64,000 bases of DNA, from positions 62,001 to 126,000 of the forward strand of contig NZ_CP038635.1 of the NCBI RefSeq assembly GCF_004768545.1. Reading direction: 5' to 3'. The translations under genes were made by a program, and so were the position numbers. Position 1 is the stretch's first letter; each line of letters starts with the position of its first letter. Under the pieces are notes generated by a model. It was not told the origin of the DNA and ran no database searches. It saw only the letters and a program-made list of their open reading frames with translations. This document shows positions 1-8,282 of this stretch, one piece after another. Source of the DNA: Cupriavidus oxalaticus. Lineage in GTDB: Bacteria; Pseudomonadota; Gammaproteobacteria; Burkholderiales; Burkholderiaceae.

Positions 1-300
1 GCGCTGGGCGGGGCGCTGGCGGGCACGCTGCTGACGCTGGAATTCCGCCATGCGCTGGCGGCCTCGGGCGTGAAGCAGGCGCTCGACCTGGGCGCGCTGC
101 GCCATGGCAGCGAAGCGCTGGCGCAGCTGTCGCCGGCGGTGCGGCACGTGCTGGCGGACGGTGTCGAGTCGGGCTTCCACCTGATCTTTGCCGCCGGCGC
201 GGCCGCATCGGTGCTGGCGCTGCTGGTCGTGCGCAGCATGCCGGACCTTGAGCTGCGCAGCAGCGTCACCGAGCACGCGGCCACGCTGGCGATGGACTGA
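1..300 (+). CDS. MFS multidrug transporter, C-terminal fragment
   Basis: The reading frame is open from the first base and stops at 298-300, so only about the last 99 residues are seen and the start lies outside the window. It shows one hydrophobic helix near the edge, a polar alanine-rich loop, then a strong final membrane helix around residues 60-80 and a short acidic cytoplasmic tail. A long loop before the last helix is typical of 14-helix DHA2 (EmrB/QacA-type) drug:H+ antiporters, but no diagnostic motif is inside the fragment. The assignment rests on topology and composition only; another 12- or 14-helix MFS member is possible. Confidence 0.55.
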   Translation, partial: ALGGALAGTLLTLEFRHALAASGVKQALDLGALRHGSEALAQLSPAVRHVLADGVESGFHLIFAAGAAASVLALLVVRSMPDLELRSSVTEHAATLAMD

Positions 301-381
301 AGCGGCGGCGGCAGCGGGCCCGCCATCGGCGTAGACTACGCGTACCCGATACAGCGAGCCGACCCCTGGAGCCCCGCCGCC

Positions 382-1005
382 ATGTTCCGTCGTTCCGTGA
401 TTTCCCGCCCCCTCGCCCTCGCCTTCGCCGCCGTGGCGCTCGCCGCGTCGGCACTGGTGCCCTCGCCTGCTCGCGCCGCCGAGAAGTCCGCAGCGCCCGC
501 TGTGGCGACGCAGGCGGGCGCTTGCCCCGCATCGCTCAACTTCACCTTCCCGCGCCTGCAGGACGAAGCGCCGCAGAACCTGTGCCAGTACGCCGGCAAG
601 GTGGTGCTGGTGGTCAACACGGCAAGCTATTGCGGCTTCACGCCGCAATACGAAGGGCTTGAGGCGCTGCACGCCAAATACAACTCGCGCGGGCTGGTGG
701 TGCTGGGATTCCCGTCCAACGATTTCTCGCAGGAGCCGGGCTCGGAGAAGCAGATCGCCGACTTCTGCTACAACACCTACGGCGTCAAGTTCCCGATGCT
801 GGGCAAGTCGCACGTGCGCGGCAGCGACGCCAACCCGATGTACGCGCTGCTTGCCAGACAGACCGGCACCGCGCCCAAGTGGAACTTCTACAAGTACCTG
901 ATCGGCCGCGACGGCAAGGTGGTGGCCAGCTACGACAGCCGCACCAGGCCCGACGACAAGGAACTGGTGGCGAAGATCGAATCGCTGCTCGGCGCGCAGC
1001 GCTGA
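382..1005 (+). CDS. Exported glutathione peroxidase family protein (Cys type)
   Basis: This is a thiol peroxidase of the GPx fold, 207 aa, that reduces H2O2 or lipid hydroperoxides. Residues 1-32 form a signal peptide (Arg-rich start, hydrophobic core, ARA-A cleavage site), so it probably acts in the periplasm. The peroxidatic Cys84 sits in NTASYCGF, the resolving Cys129 in the FCYNTYG stretch, and Trp169 in WNF, as in the Cys-GPx fold that usually takes electrons from thioredoxin rather than glutathione. The usual NQF signature reads NDF (residues 113-115), so the tetrad Gln is replaced by Asp; I believe this occurs in a betaproteobacterial subgroup. It stands alone after the MFS gene; the ATG at 382 gives a complete signal peptide. 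Confidence 0.9.
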   Translation: MFRRSVISRPLALAFAAVALAASALVPSPARAAEKSAAPAVATQAGACPASLNFTFPRLQDEAPQNLCQYAGKVVLVVNTASYCGFTPQYEGLEALHAKYNSRGLVVLGFPSNDFSQEPGSEKQIADFCYNTYGVKFPMLGKSHVRGSDANPMYALLARQTGTAPKWNFYKYLIGRDGKVVASYDSRTRPDDKELVAKIESLLGAQR

Positions 1006-1038
1006 GCGGCGCCCTCCCCGCACCACCTCCGCGCCAGC

Positions 1039-1665
1039 TCAGTCGCGCACCAGCCCTTCCGCGCGCATTGCTTCCTGTACCGCGGGCCGTGCGGCCACAC
1101 GTGACAGGTATTCCTGCAGCGACGGGTAGGCGGTCAGCGGCATCATCAGCATGCGCGCCCAGCCAAGGATGGTGAAGCAGTACGCATCGGCCACGGTGTA
1201 GCGGTCGCCCATCAGGTATTGGCGGGTTTGCAGGTGGCGGTCGAGTTCGGCGAAGCGCGCCTGCAGCTTTGCCTTGCATGCCTGCTGCGTGCTTGCCGCG
1301 GTTTCCTTGTGCCACAGCCACGGGCTGAACACCTTGTGCAGTTCGGTGGAGACCAGGGTCAGCCAGCCGGTGGCTTCCAGCCGCTCGCGCGTGCCGGCGG
1401 CGGGCAGCAGGCCGCGTTCGGGCACCAGATCGGCGATGTACTGCAGCAACGATGCCACTTCGGTATGGCGCGAGCCGTCGACCAGCTGCAGCAGCGGCAC
1501 ATAGCCGCGCGGGTTGATGGCGTAGTAGTCGTCGCTGCCGTTCTCGGGCTGTGCCAGCTTGTGGTGTTGCAGGTCGACCTGGGCCAGCGTGACGGGGAGG
1601 CCGGCTTCGCGCAGCGCGATGTGGACGGACATCGAGCATGCGCCGGGGGAGTAGTAGAGCTTCAT
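1039..1665 (-). CDS. Glutathione S-transferase
   Basis: A 208-aa cytosolic GST. The N-terminal thioredoxin-like domain (about residues 1-80) begins MKLYYSPGACSMSVHIAL, where the Tyr, Ser and Cys residues near position 10 match the active-site region of bacterial beta-class enzymes. The glutathione-binding segment containing GYVPLL lies near residues 50-55. The all-helical C-terminal domain follows (about 90-200). Length and layout are normal for the family. It converges on the glutathione peroxidase gene and has no operon partner. The substrate is unknown; beta-class GSTs are usually linked to detoxification or oxidative stress. Confidence 0.9.
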   Translation of the reverse strand: MKLYYSPGACSMSVHIALREAGLPVTLAQVDLQHHKLAQPENGSDDYYAINPRGYVPLLQLVDGSRHTEVASLLQYIADLVPERGLLPAAGTRERLEATGWLTLVSTELHKVFSPWLWHKETAASTQQACKAKLQARFAELDRHLQTRQYLMGDRYTVADAYCFTILGWARMLMMPLTAYPSLQEYLSRVAARPAVQEAMRAEGLVRD

Positions 1666-1836
1666 CGCGATCCTGTTTGGGGTGGGCTGGCCGCCACGCC
1701 ATTGTGGGGCCGTGGGAGCAGTCTAGGATCGCGGATTCGGTGCGGCAATGCGCGGGCGTGCGGAGGGGGATTGCAGATTTGCACAGCCCGCGTGCGTCGA
1801 TGGCGCGACTGGATCGCGCCATCGTGGCTCAGGCAA

Positions 1837-2565
1837 TCACTCCACTTCGCGGAACAGCCGGCCCCACCCTTTCAGCTCGCGCGTATCCACGCCGCACAGC
1901 CGCAGCGATTTCCACACCACGGTAGAAATGGTGTCGTACAGCGGGATCCCCGTCTCGGCTTCAAGCTCCTCGGCCAGGTGCGCCGCACGCAGGTTGGTGC
2001 AGAACGTGGTGATTGCCTGCGGCCCATGCTGCGCGAGGCCGCGCACCATCTCGCGGATGGTGTCGGCTTCGACTTCGGCAAAGCTGTAGTTCACGTGCAG
2101 GTCGAGGTGGCTTTCCGCCACGCAGTGAAAGCCGCTGCGTTCGTAGTTGGCGATGATGCGCTGCTGCACGTCGTCCAGGTACGGCGTGGCCAGGCCGAAG
2201 TTGCGCGCACCGGTCTTTTCCAGGATCTCGTTGAGCGCCAGCACCGAGGTAGTGGCCGGGATGCCGGTCGCCTCGGTGATCTGCCTGCACAGCGCTTCAT
2301 CCTTGTCGAAGCCGAGCCAGCCGGACGAGGTGCCGTTCCAGGCGATGACGTCGACGCGCGCATCGGCCAGCAGGCTGGCGGCGGCCAGGATCTTGTCGAG
2401 GTTGAACTGCCCCAGCGCCTGGTCGCGCAGCGAGATCTCGGTCACGGTGAAGCGCGAGAAGTGCGCGCTGACATTGGGCAGGCCGGCAACCATCGCGCTG
2501 GTGATGGGCTCGAGCGCCGTGTTGGAAGACGGCGTGAGCATGCCGAGTCGGATTTGCTTGGTCAT
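1837..2565 (-). CDS. Arylmalonate decarboxylase / maleate isomerase family protein
   Basis: A 242-aa member of the Asp/Glu racemase superfamily, in the group with arylmalonate decarboxylase and maleate cis-trans isomerase. The N-terminus carries the family start RLGMLTPSSNTALEP. The second-half catalytic cysteine is present (Cys189 in TTFCTN). The first-half cysteine of isomerases and racemases is absent: the matching loop reads WNGTSSG (residues 77-83), like the GTS loop of arylmalonate decarboxylase. This suggests a one-cysteine reaction (decarboxylation or another enolate-forming step) rather than racemisation. It is transcribed with the adjacent MFS permease (87 bp upstream) and faces a GntR regulator and an FAH hydrolase, so an acid-catabolic role is likely. 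The substrate is unknown. Confidence 0.75.
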   Translation of the reverse strand: MTKQIRLGMLTPSSNTALEPITSAMVAGLPNVSAHFSRFTVTEISLRDQALGQFNLDKILAAASLLADARVDVIAWNGTSSGWLGFDKDEALCRQITEATGIPATTSVLALNEILEKTGARNFGLATPYLDDVQQRIIANYERSGFHCVAESHLDLHVNYSFAEVEADTIREMVRGLAQHGPQAITTFCTNLRAAHLAEELEAETGIPLYDTISTVVWKSLRLCGVDTRELKGWGRLFREVE

Positions 2566-2652
2566 GTTGTGTTCAGGAGTAAACGTGGGGGCTGGGACGT
2601 TGCCGGCCCCCTGCTTGTCTTGGAATTTGGTGATCGCAGCGATCCGCGCGGA

Positions 2653-3951
2653 TCAGACCGGAATCTTGGTCTCGTAGTCGATGGCGGTCGAGGCCAGCAG
2701 CAGGCCAACGCCGGCAGCAGCGAAGAACATCAGCGCCAGGAAGTACGAGCCGGTGAACTGCACGATCATGCCGACGATGATGGGCACGGTGATGCCGCCG
2801 ATATTGCCGCCCAGGTTCATCACGCCGCCCAGGAAGCCGACCTTGTTGCGGGTGCCGAGCATCGACGGAACGCACCAGAACAGGCCGCACCAGCGCAGGA
2901 AGAACAGCGTGGACGACAGCAGCACCACCACGATGATCGGGTCGCTGACATATGCCACCGAGAAGATCGAGGCCGTGGCCACCACCGCGGCGATGCCGAA
3001 CAGCGTGCGCATCACCACGTTGGGACGGCCGCCCGCCTCTTTCCACTTGTCGGCGATCCAGCCGCCGACCAGTTCGCCGATAAAGCCGCTGAAGAAGATG
3101 ATGAAGCTGGCGCCGCCCATCTGCTTGATGTCGAAGCCGTGCACCTTGTTCAGGTAGTTGGGCATCCAGGTCAGCAGGCCGTAGAACACGGTGTTGAAGC
3201 ACATCCAGCCAGCGGCCATGCACCACACCGAGCGGTACTTGAAGAAATCCATGGAGCGGCCCGACAGGTTGGCCGGCTCGGCGCGGTGCTCGCTGGCCTG
3301 CGCTTCTTCGATATAGCGCGCTTCCATCTCGTTCACGCCGCGGTGCTCGCGCGGGGAATTGCGCACGTAATACCAGGCCATGAAGCCGGCCAGCACGGTG
3401 CCCACGCCGGCCACGATAAAGGCCAGCCGCCACGAGCCCAGCGAGGCGATCAGCCACGTGATGATGATCGCGCCCAGGGCCGCGCCCAGCGGTGCGCCGC
3501 CGTCAAGCAGCGTGGCGCCGCGGCCGCGTTCGTTCTGCGTCATCCAGATGGCGTTGAGCTTGCCGCCGGCCGGGTAGATCGGCGCTTCGGCGGCGCCAAG
3601 GCCGAGCCGCGTCAGCATCAGCGACATGGCATTGGTGGTGAACGCCGCGATGGTCTGGGCCAGTCCCCAGAACACGGTGGCGCAGGCGATCACGATGCGC
3701 GGCTTGTACTTGTCGGCCAGCATGCCGCCCGGCACCTGCATCAGCGCGTAGGTCCAGAAGAACGAACTGAGGATCAGGCCCTGCATGGTGGGACTGAGGT
3801 CGAACTCCTTCGCGATCAGCGGCATGGCCACCGAAAGCGAGGCGCGATCGATGTAGTTGATCGCGATGAGAAACAGCATCATCAAAAAAATCTTCCAGCG
3901 CACGGAGGTCTTGGCCTCCGTCAACACCGTCGCCTGGCTTGTCGTTTGCAT
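2653..3951 (-). CDS. MFS transporter, anion:cation symporter (ACS) type
   Basis: A 432-aa permease with about 12 membrane helices. The N-terminus runs RWKIFLMMLFLIAINYIDRASLSVAMPLI, and the INYIDR motif at the end of helix 1 is typical of ACS-family carriers for organic anions such as phthalate, hexuronates or tartrate. The central loop (about residues 195-235) is long and charged, as usual between helices 6 and 7. It is the first gene of a minus-strand pair with the arylmalonate decarboxylase-like gene, so it probably imports that enzyme's substrate or a precursor, a dicarboxylate-like anion. Its start lies in the divergent promoter region shared with the GntR gene. Confidence 0.88.
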   Translation of the reverse strand: MQTTSQATVLTEAKTSVRWKIFLMMLFLIAINYIDRASLSVAMPLIAKEFDLSPTMQGLILSSFFWTYALMQVPGGMLADKYKPRIVIACATVFWGLAQTIAAFTTNAMSLMLTRLGLGAAEAPIYPAGGKLNAIWMTQNERGRGATLLDGGAPLGAALGAIIITWLIASLGSWRLAFIVAGVGTVLAGFMAWYYVRNSPREHRGVNEMEARYIEEAQASEHRAEPANLSGRSMDFFKYRSVWCMAAGWMCFNTVFYGLLTWMPNYLNKVHGFDIKQMGGASFIIFFSGFIGELVGGWIADKWKEAGGRPNVVMRTLFGIAAVVATASIFSVAYVSDPIIVVVLLSSTLFFLRWCGLFWCVPSMLGTRNKVGFLGGVMNLGGNIGGITVPIIVGMIVQFTGSYFLALMFFAAAGVGLLLASTAIDYETKIPV

Positions 3952-4034
3952 GGCGGCGTCTCCTTGTCTCGGTCCTTTGGGTGGGCAGTTTTAATGGGTG
4001 TCGCGCAACAGGCCGGAGTATAGGATACGTAATC

Positions 4035-4044
4035 TGTAATTACA
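4035..4044. promoter_or_regulatory. Candidate GntR operator between divergent genes
   Basis: TGTAATTACA is a perfect 10-bp palindrome in an AT-rich stretch between the MFS start (3951) and the GntR-family start (about 4140). A second looser inverted pair, GTAA near 4051 and TTAC near 4065, lies beside it. FCD-type GntR regulators commonly bind short AT-rich palindromes in such divergent regions. Binding by the adjacent regulator is inferred from position. Confidence 0.45.
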
Positions 4045-4139
4045 ACGCTTGTAAGTTATTGATTTTACGATGTTGCGAATGCACAATTTTGGTATGTGAT
4101 AGCCTTCTCGTGGTGCATTTCCCCATTCTGGTGACGTCT

Positions 4140-4859
4140 GTGACACAAACGCTTTCCCCTACCACGCGCCTGCGCACGCTCGGCATGTCCGCCGGCATCG
4201 CTGCCCGGCTGCGCACCATGATCGAAGAGGGCGAGTTGCCGCCCGGCGCCCGCATCGACGAGCGCGCCTTCTGCGAGACCTTCGACGTCTCCAAGACGCC
4301 GCTGCGCGAGGCGCTCAAGGTGCTGGTCTCCGAGGGACTGGTGCTGCACCGGCAATACATCGGCTACCGCGTGGCGCCGCTGGACCTGGAGGAGTTGCGC
4401 GCCACCTTCGAGACCCTGCACGGGCTCGAGGCGCTGGCCGGCGAACTGGCGGCGCGGCGGCTGGGCGACGCCGCCATGGCGAAGCTGGAGCGGCGCCACC
4501 AGGCCATGATCGACGCGCATGCCGCGGGGCGGCGCACCGACTATTTCCGCATCAACCAGGAAATCCACCAGCTCATCATCGACGGCGCCGCCAACCCGGT
4601 GCTGGCCGGCGTCTACGCCACGCTGATGAGCAAGGTCCACCGCGCGCGCGGCGCCGCCAATGCCGACATCCTGCGCTGGCAGGAGTCGCATGAGGAACAT
4701 GAAGAAATCATGGCCGCGCTGCGCGAGCCCGGCAGGCCGCGCCTGGCGCAGGTGCTGCGCCGGCATTCGGAGAACACCGCGACCGAGGTACTCGCCGTGG
4801 TGGCGGCTTCGCTGGGCGAAGCCGGTGCGCGCGCCCCCGGCCTGAAGCAGTCCGCATGA
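4140..4859 (+). CDS. GntR family (FadR/FCD) transcriptional regulator
   Basis: The N-terminal winged helix-turn-helix (about residues 10-75) contains GARIDERAFCETFDVSKTPLREAL, the classic GntR recognition region. A helical FCD ligand-binding domain (about 85-220) follows, with the conserved histidines expected to hold a metal. The start is uncertain: GTG at 4140 or 4131 gives a protein of normal length (about 239-242 aa), whereas the frame stays open upstream to 3939 with non-protein-like Cys-rich sequence; ATG 4185 would cut close to the HTH. It is divergent from the MFS/decarboxylase pair and 37 bp ahead of the FAH hydrolase gene, so it probably controls both, most often as a repressor released by a pathway acid. 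Confidence 0.88.
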   Translation: MTQTLSPTTRLRTLGMSAGIAARLRTMIEEGELPPGARIDERAFCETFDVSKTPLREALKVLVSEGLVLHRQYIGYRVAPLDLEELRATFETLHGLEALAGELAARRLGDAAMAKLERRHQAMIDAHAAGRRTDYFRINQEIHQLIIDGAANPVLAGVYATLMSKVHRARGAANADILRWQESHEEHEEIMAALREPGRPRLAQVLRRHSENTATEVLAVVAASLGEAGARAPGLKQSA

Positions 4860-4896
4860 ATCATCCCTAATCCAATCCCTGACGAAAGCAACGACG

Positions 4897-5745
4897 ATGA
4901 AACTGGTTCGAGTAGGCAATCCCGGCGCCGAGCGCCCTGGCGTGATCGATGCAGACGGCCGCGTGCGCGACCTGAGCGGCGTGGTGGGCGAGATCGGCCC
5001 GGGCGAGCTGGCGCCCGCGGCGCTGGCGCGGCTGGCGCAGGTGGACGTGGCAGCGCTGCCCGTGCTCGAGGGCGCGCGCTTTGGCGTGCCCTGGACGGGT
5101 ATCGGCAAGATCGTGGCGATTGGCCTGAACTATGCCGATCACGCCGCCGAGGCTGGCATGCCGCTGCCGGCGGAGCCGATCGTGTTCCTGAAGGCCAACA
5201 GCTCGCTCAACGGCCCGGACGACGATGTGATGCTGCCGTTCGGCTCGGAGAAGTCCGACTGGGAGGTCGAGCTCGGCGTGGTGATCGGCACCGTCGCGCG
5301 CAATGTCTCGCGCGAAGAGGCGCTGAACCACGTGGCCGGCTACTGCGTGGTCAACGACGTGTCCGAGCGCGAGTTCCAGATCGAGCGTGGCGGCACCTGG
5401 GACAAGGGCAAGGGCTGCGACACCTTCTGCCCGGCCGGACCGTGGCTGGTGACGCGCGATGAAGTGGCCGATCCGCAGGCGCTGGGCCTGTGGCTGGAGG
5501 TCAACGGCGAGCGCGTGCAGCGGGGCAGCACCGCGACCATGGTCTTCGACGTGGCCACGGTGGTCAGCTATGTCAGCCGCTTCATGACGCTGCTGCCAGG
5601 CGACCTGATCGCGACCGGCACGCCGCCGGGCGTGGGCATGGGCTTCAAGCCGCCGCGCTTCCTGAAGGCGGGTGACACCATGCGCCTGGGCGTGGAAGGG
5701 CTCGGCGTGCAGAGCCAGCGCGTGGTCGCCTACGGCGAGCGCTGA
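4897..5745 (+). CDS. Fumarylacetoacetate hydrolase family protein
   Basis: A 282-aa enzyme of the FAH fold. The first ~70 residues are the variable N-terminal domain and the rest is the catalytic barrel. Metal-binding acidic residues are visible in the SDWEVELGVVIG segment, and the characteristic late GTPPGVGMG loop is present. Relatives hydrolyse or decarboxylate beta-diketo acids, or cleave ureidoglycolate or 2-keto-3-deoxy sugar acids, with Mg2+ or Mn2+. Its position behind a GntR regulator and opposite an arylmalonate decarboxylase-like enzyme and organic-anion permease points to carbon catabolism. The exact reaction cannot be read from the sequence. Confidence 0.88.
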   Translation: MKLVRVGNPGAERPGVIDADGRVRDLSGVVGEIGPGELAPAALARLAQVDVAALPVLEGARFGVPWTGIGKIVAIGLNYADHAAEAGMPLPAEPIVFLKANSSLNGPDDDVMLPFGSEKSDWEVELGVVIGTVARNVSREEALNHVAGYCVVNDVSEREFQIERGGTWDKGKGCDTFCPAGPWLVTRDEVADPQALGLWLEVNGERVQRGSTATMVFDVATVVSYVSRFMTLLPGDLIATGTPPGVGMGFKPPRFLKAGDTMRLGVEGLGVQSQRVVAYGER

Positions 5746-5752
5746 TCACCCT

Positions 5753-5802
5753 CCCGGCGCAAGCCGGGCAGGGCGCGGCGTTACCTGGCAAGGTGACGCC
5801 GC
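5753..5802 (+). terminator. Two GC-rich stem-loops after the FAH gene
   Basis: Seven bases after the FAH stop, arms CCCGGC and GCCGGG flank a GCAA loop (5753-5768). A second 11-bp stem with one mismatch lies at 5775-5802. Neither is followed by a T-tract, so this is at best a weak or Rho-assisted transcription end, or an mRNA 3'-end protecting structure. Confidence 0.35.
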
Positions 5803-5865
5803 CGCGCGCGTTGCGCGATGCTGCAACGCAGGTAAAGAGCGCCAGCTTCAATGGTTCCCCGTCGA

Positions 5866-5905
5866 AACGCTTTCACACAAAGCGTTGGGTTTCCATACAA
5901 AGCGT
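5866..5905. promoter_or_regulatory. Candidate operator: inverted repeat plus direct half-site
   Basis: AACGCTTT (5866-5873) and AAAGCGTT (5879-5886) form a perfect 8-bp inverted repeat with a 5-bp spacer. The half ACAAAGCGT recurs at 5897-5905, exactly 20 bp after its copy at 5877-5885, which is about two helical turns. The cluster lies about 135-175 bp upstream of the M20 amidohydrolase start and has no coding explanation. It looks like a regulator binding site; the cognate protein is unknown. Confidence 0.4.
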
Positions 5906-6039
5906 GCCGTGCGCGCAACGGTTCCGGTGACGAAAACGCCCGGATCGCCTCGATTTACCCGAAATCGCACACTTGGCATTTCGCTTGCGTTTTCTGCGTG
6001 AAATACTGGTTATACAGGTTTCGCCAGAGAGCAAACGTC

Positions 6040-7320
6040 ATGTCAGAGCACGCCCCCGAGATCGAGTCCTACCTCGGTACCACACTCAAGCGCCGCTACT
6101 GCGGGCTGGCCGACACCCTGGACAGCCGCGCCGAACTCGAGGCGATCCGGCGCAACATCCACCAGAATCCCGAGCTTGCCTTTGACGAGGTCCGCACGTC
6201 CGGCCTGATCGCCAGCCTGCTGGAAGCGTGGGGCTTCACGGTCACGCGTGGCGTGGGCGGGACCGGCGTGGTCGGGACGCTGCAAAGCGGCGAGGGCACG
6301 CGCAGCATCGGCATCCGCGCCGACATGGACGCGCTGCCGATCCACGAGCGCACGGGGCTGCCTTACGCGAGCGTCAATCAGGGCCGCATGCATGCCTGCG
6401 GCCACGACGGCCACACCGCGATCCTGCTCGGTGCGGCACGGCAGCTGGCGCGTACGCGCAACTTCGACGGCACCGTGCACCTGATCTTCCAGCCGGCCGA
6501 GGAAATCGGCGCGGGCGGCGGCGCCGAGCGCATGCTGGCTGATGGCCTGTTCGAGCGCTTCCCGTGCGACGCGATCTTCGGCCTGCACAATCATCCGGGC
6601 GTGGAGCAGGGCAACTTCCTGTTCCGCGCGGGCCCGTTCATGGCGGCGTGCGACACGGTCACCATCACCATCCGCGGCAAGGGCGGCCACGCGGCGCGCC
6701 CGCACCAGTCGGTCGATCCGATCCTGGTGGCCGGCAGCCTGGTGATGGCGCTGCAGTCGGTGGTGTCGCGCTTCGTGGATCCGAACGAGGCCGCGGTGGT
6801 GAGCATCGGCACGCTGCACGCCGGCCACGCACCCAATGTGATCCCGGACAGCGCGCGCATGGAAATCAGCGTTCGGTCCTTCAGCCCCGATGTGCGCGCG
6901 TCGCTGGAAAACCGCATCCGCCAGCTGGCGCTCTCGCAGGCCGAGGGCTATGGCGCCGTGGCGGAAGTCGACTACGTGCGCGGCTATCCGGTGCTGGTGA
7001 ACAGCGAGCGCGAGACCGAGTTCGCGCGGCAGGTGGCCGAGGAACTGGTCGGCGCCGACAAGGTGGTGCCGCAGGCTGCGCGCATCACGGGCAGCGAGGA
7101 CTTTGCGTATTACCTGCAGCAGCGTCCGGGCTGCTTCGTGCGGCTGGGCAATGGGGCCAGCCAGCCGCTGCTGCATAACGCGGGCTACGACTTCAACGAC
7201 GAGAACCTGACGGTGGGCGCGGCGTACTGGACGCGCCTGGTGGAGCGGTATCTGGGGCGCGACGGGGCGCCGCGCTTCAGCGGAAGAACGCGCTCGGCGG
7301 CACGCCGAACTGCCGCCTGA
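6040..7320 (+). CDS. M20 family amidohydrolase (hippurate hydrolase-like)
   Basis: A 426-aa zinc-dependent aminoacylase/amidohydrolase that cleaves N-acyl amino acids or similar amides. From ATG 6040, the metal and catalytic motifs appear in order: RADMDALP (93-100), HACGHDGH (118-125), QPAEE (151-155), HNHPG, a dimerisation domain starting at GKGGHAARPH, and GSEDFAYY near the C-terminus. The frame extends upstream to 5851, but that stretch is not protein-like and holds the repeat cluster, so 6040 is preferred. The 3' end overlaps the convergent AraC gene by 44 bp. The substrate is not determined; hippurate, indole-acetyl amino acids and other N-acyl amino acids are all known in the family. 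Confidence 0.9.
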   Translation: MSEHAPEIESYLGTTLKRRYCGLADTLDSRAELEAIRRNIHQNPELAFDEVRTSGLIASLLEAWGFTVTRGVGGTGVVGTLQSGEGTRSIGIRADMDALPIHERTGLPYASVNQGRMHACGHDGHTAILLGAARQLARTRNFDGTVHLIFQPAEEIGAGGGAERMLADGLFERFPCDAIFGLHNHPGVEQGNFLFRAGPFMAACDTVTITIRGKGGHAARPHQSVDPILVAGSLVMALQSVVSRFVDPNEAAVVSIGTLHAGHAPNVIPDSARMEISVRSFSPDVRASLENRIRQLALSQAEGYGAVAEVDYVRGYPVLVNSERETEFARQVAEELVGADKVVPQAARITGSEDFAYYLQQRPGCFVRLGNGASQPLLHNAGYDFNDENLTVGAAYWTRLVERYLGRDGAPRFSGRTRSAARRTAA

Positions 7321-8158
7321 ACATCGTCGCGAAGGCGCTGGGGCTGTCGTAGCCCAGGTCCAGCGCCACGTCGACCACCTTGCTGCCCGCGGCCAGCTTT
7401 TCCAGCGCCGCCAGCAGCCGCGCCTGCTGGCGCCATTGCCCGAAGGTCATGCCGGTCTCGCGCGCAAAGCGGCGCTGGATGGTCTTGGGATCCACGCCCA
7501 GCTTTTCGCCCCAGTCCGCCAGGGTCAGCGCGATGTCGGGCGTTTGCACGATCGCGTCGCAGATCTGGCGCAGGCCTGCGTCAGCCGGGCGCGGCAGGTG
7601 CAGCGGCAGCGATGGCACCAGCAGGACTTCATCGAGCAGCAGCCGCATCAGGCGCGCATCGCGCGTATCCGGTTCATAGGGCAGGGGGATGTCGATCGCG
7701 GCCAGGATCAGCTCGCGCAGCAGCGGTGAGATGCCGAGCACGGTGCAGCGCTGCGGCAGGCCCGGCGCGGCATCCGGGCGGATATAAGCGGTGCGCATCT
7801 GCACGTGGCCGACCATGCGGATCCAGTGCATGGTGCCGCCCGGCATCCACATGCCGCGCGTGGGCGGCACGATCCACTGGCCTTCCTCGGTGGCTACCAC
7901 CATCACACCGTGCACCGCGTGGATCAGCTGCGCGTGCGGGTGCTGGTGCCGCTTGGTCATTTCACCGGGCAGGTAGTCGGCGGCCATGGCGGCAACCGGC
8001 ATCGGGCTGCGGTCGTAGCGGACGTAGCGCGGGGGACTGCTGTAGGTGTCGTCCGGCGTGGCGGCTGGCGGCACCGGCAAGCCGCGCAGATCGCGGGCCC
8101 GCCCGGTTGCGGAACCCGGCGGGGCGGTGTCGTCGGAGGCACGGGGCGCGCGCGGCAT
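7277..8158 (-). CDS. AraC family transcriptional regulator with cupin domain
   Basis: An N-terminal cupin sensor (about residues 40-150; a MTKRHQHPHAQLIHA segment carries the barrel histidines) is followed by a C-terminal AraC double helix-turn-helix ending LGYDSPSAFATMFRRQFGVPPSAFF. The start at 8158 is chosen because GGAGAAAAGGAC precedes that ATG at good spacing; the frame is also open to 8221. It is divergent from the fosmidomycin-resistance-type exporter 124 bp away, the usual arrangement for an AraC regulator and its efflux target. The 3' end overlaps the amidohydrolase gene tail to tail. The effector is unknown. Confidence 0.9.
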   Translation of the reverse strand: MPRAPRASDDTAPPGSATGRARDLRGLPVPPAATPDDTYSSPPRYVRYDRSPMPVAAMAADYLPGEMTKRHQHPHAQLIHAVHGVMVVATEEGQWIVPPTRGMWMPGGTMHWIRMVGHVQMRTAYIRPDAAPGLPQRCTVLGISPLLRELILAAIDIPLPYEPDTRDARLMRLLLDEVLLVPSLPLHLPRPADAGLRQICDAIVQTPDIALTLADWGEKLGVDPKTIQRRFARETGMTFGQWRQQARLLAALEKLAAGSKVVDVALDLGYDSPSAFATMFRRQFGVPPSAFFR

Positions 8159-8282
8159 GTCCTTTTCTCCAAGGTTGCGGCCCCATTCTCGCAGGACAGG
8201 CGCGTGCGTGCCAGCTAGCATCCCGACTCACAGTCCTGGCCAGCGCCCCCGCTGACCGCTTTCCGTTTGTCGAGAGCCGCCA

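Noticed and set aside
1219..4023. Very long open frame on the plus strand, 934 codons
   Set aside because: It is antisense to the GST, decarboxylase-like and MFS genes, which have clear motifs. High-GC DNA leaves long open frames in the complementary frame, and the translation is Gln/Arg/His-rich without domains.
5851..6039. N-terminal extension of the M20 amidohydrolase
   Set aside because: The 63 extra codons are not protein-like, have no family match I recognise and overlap the repeat cluster; ATG 6040 gives the normal family start.
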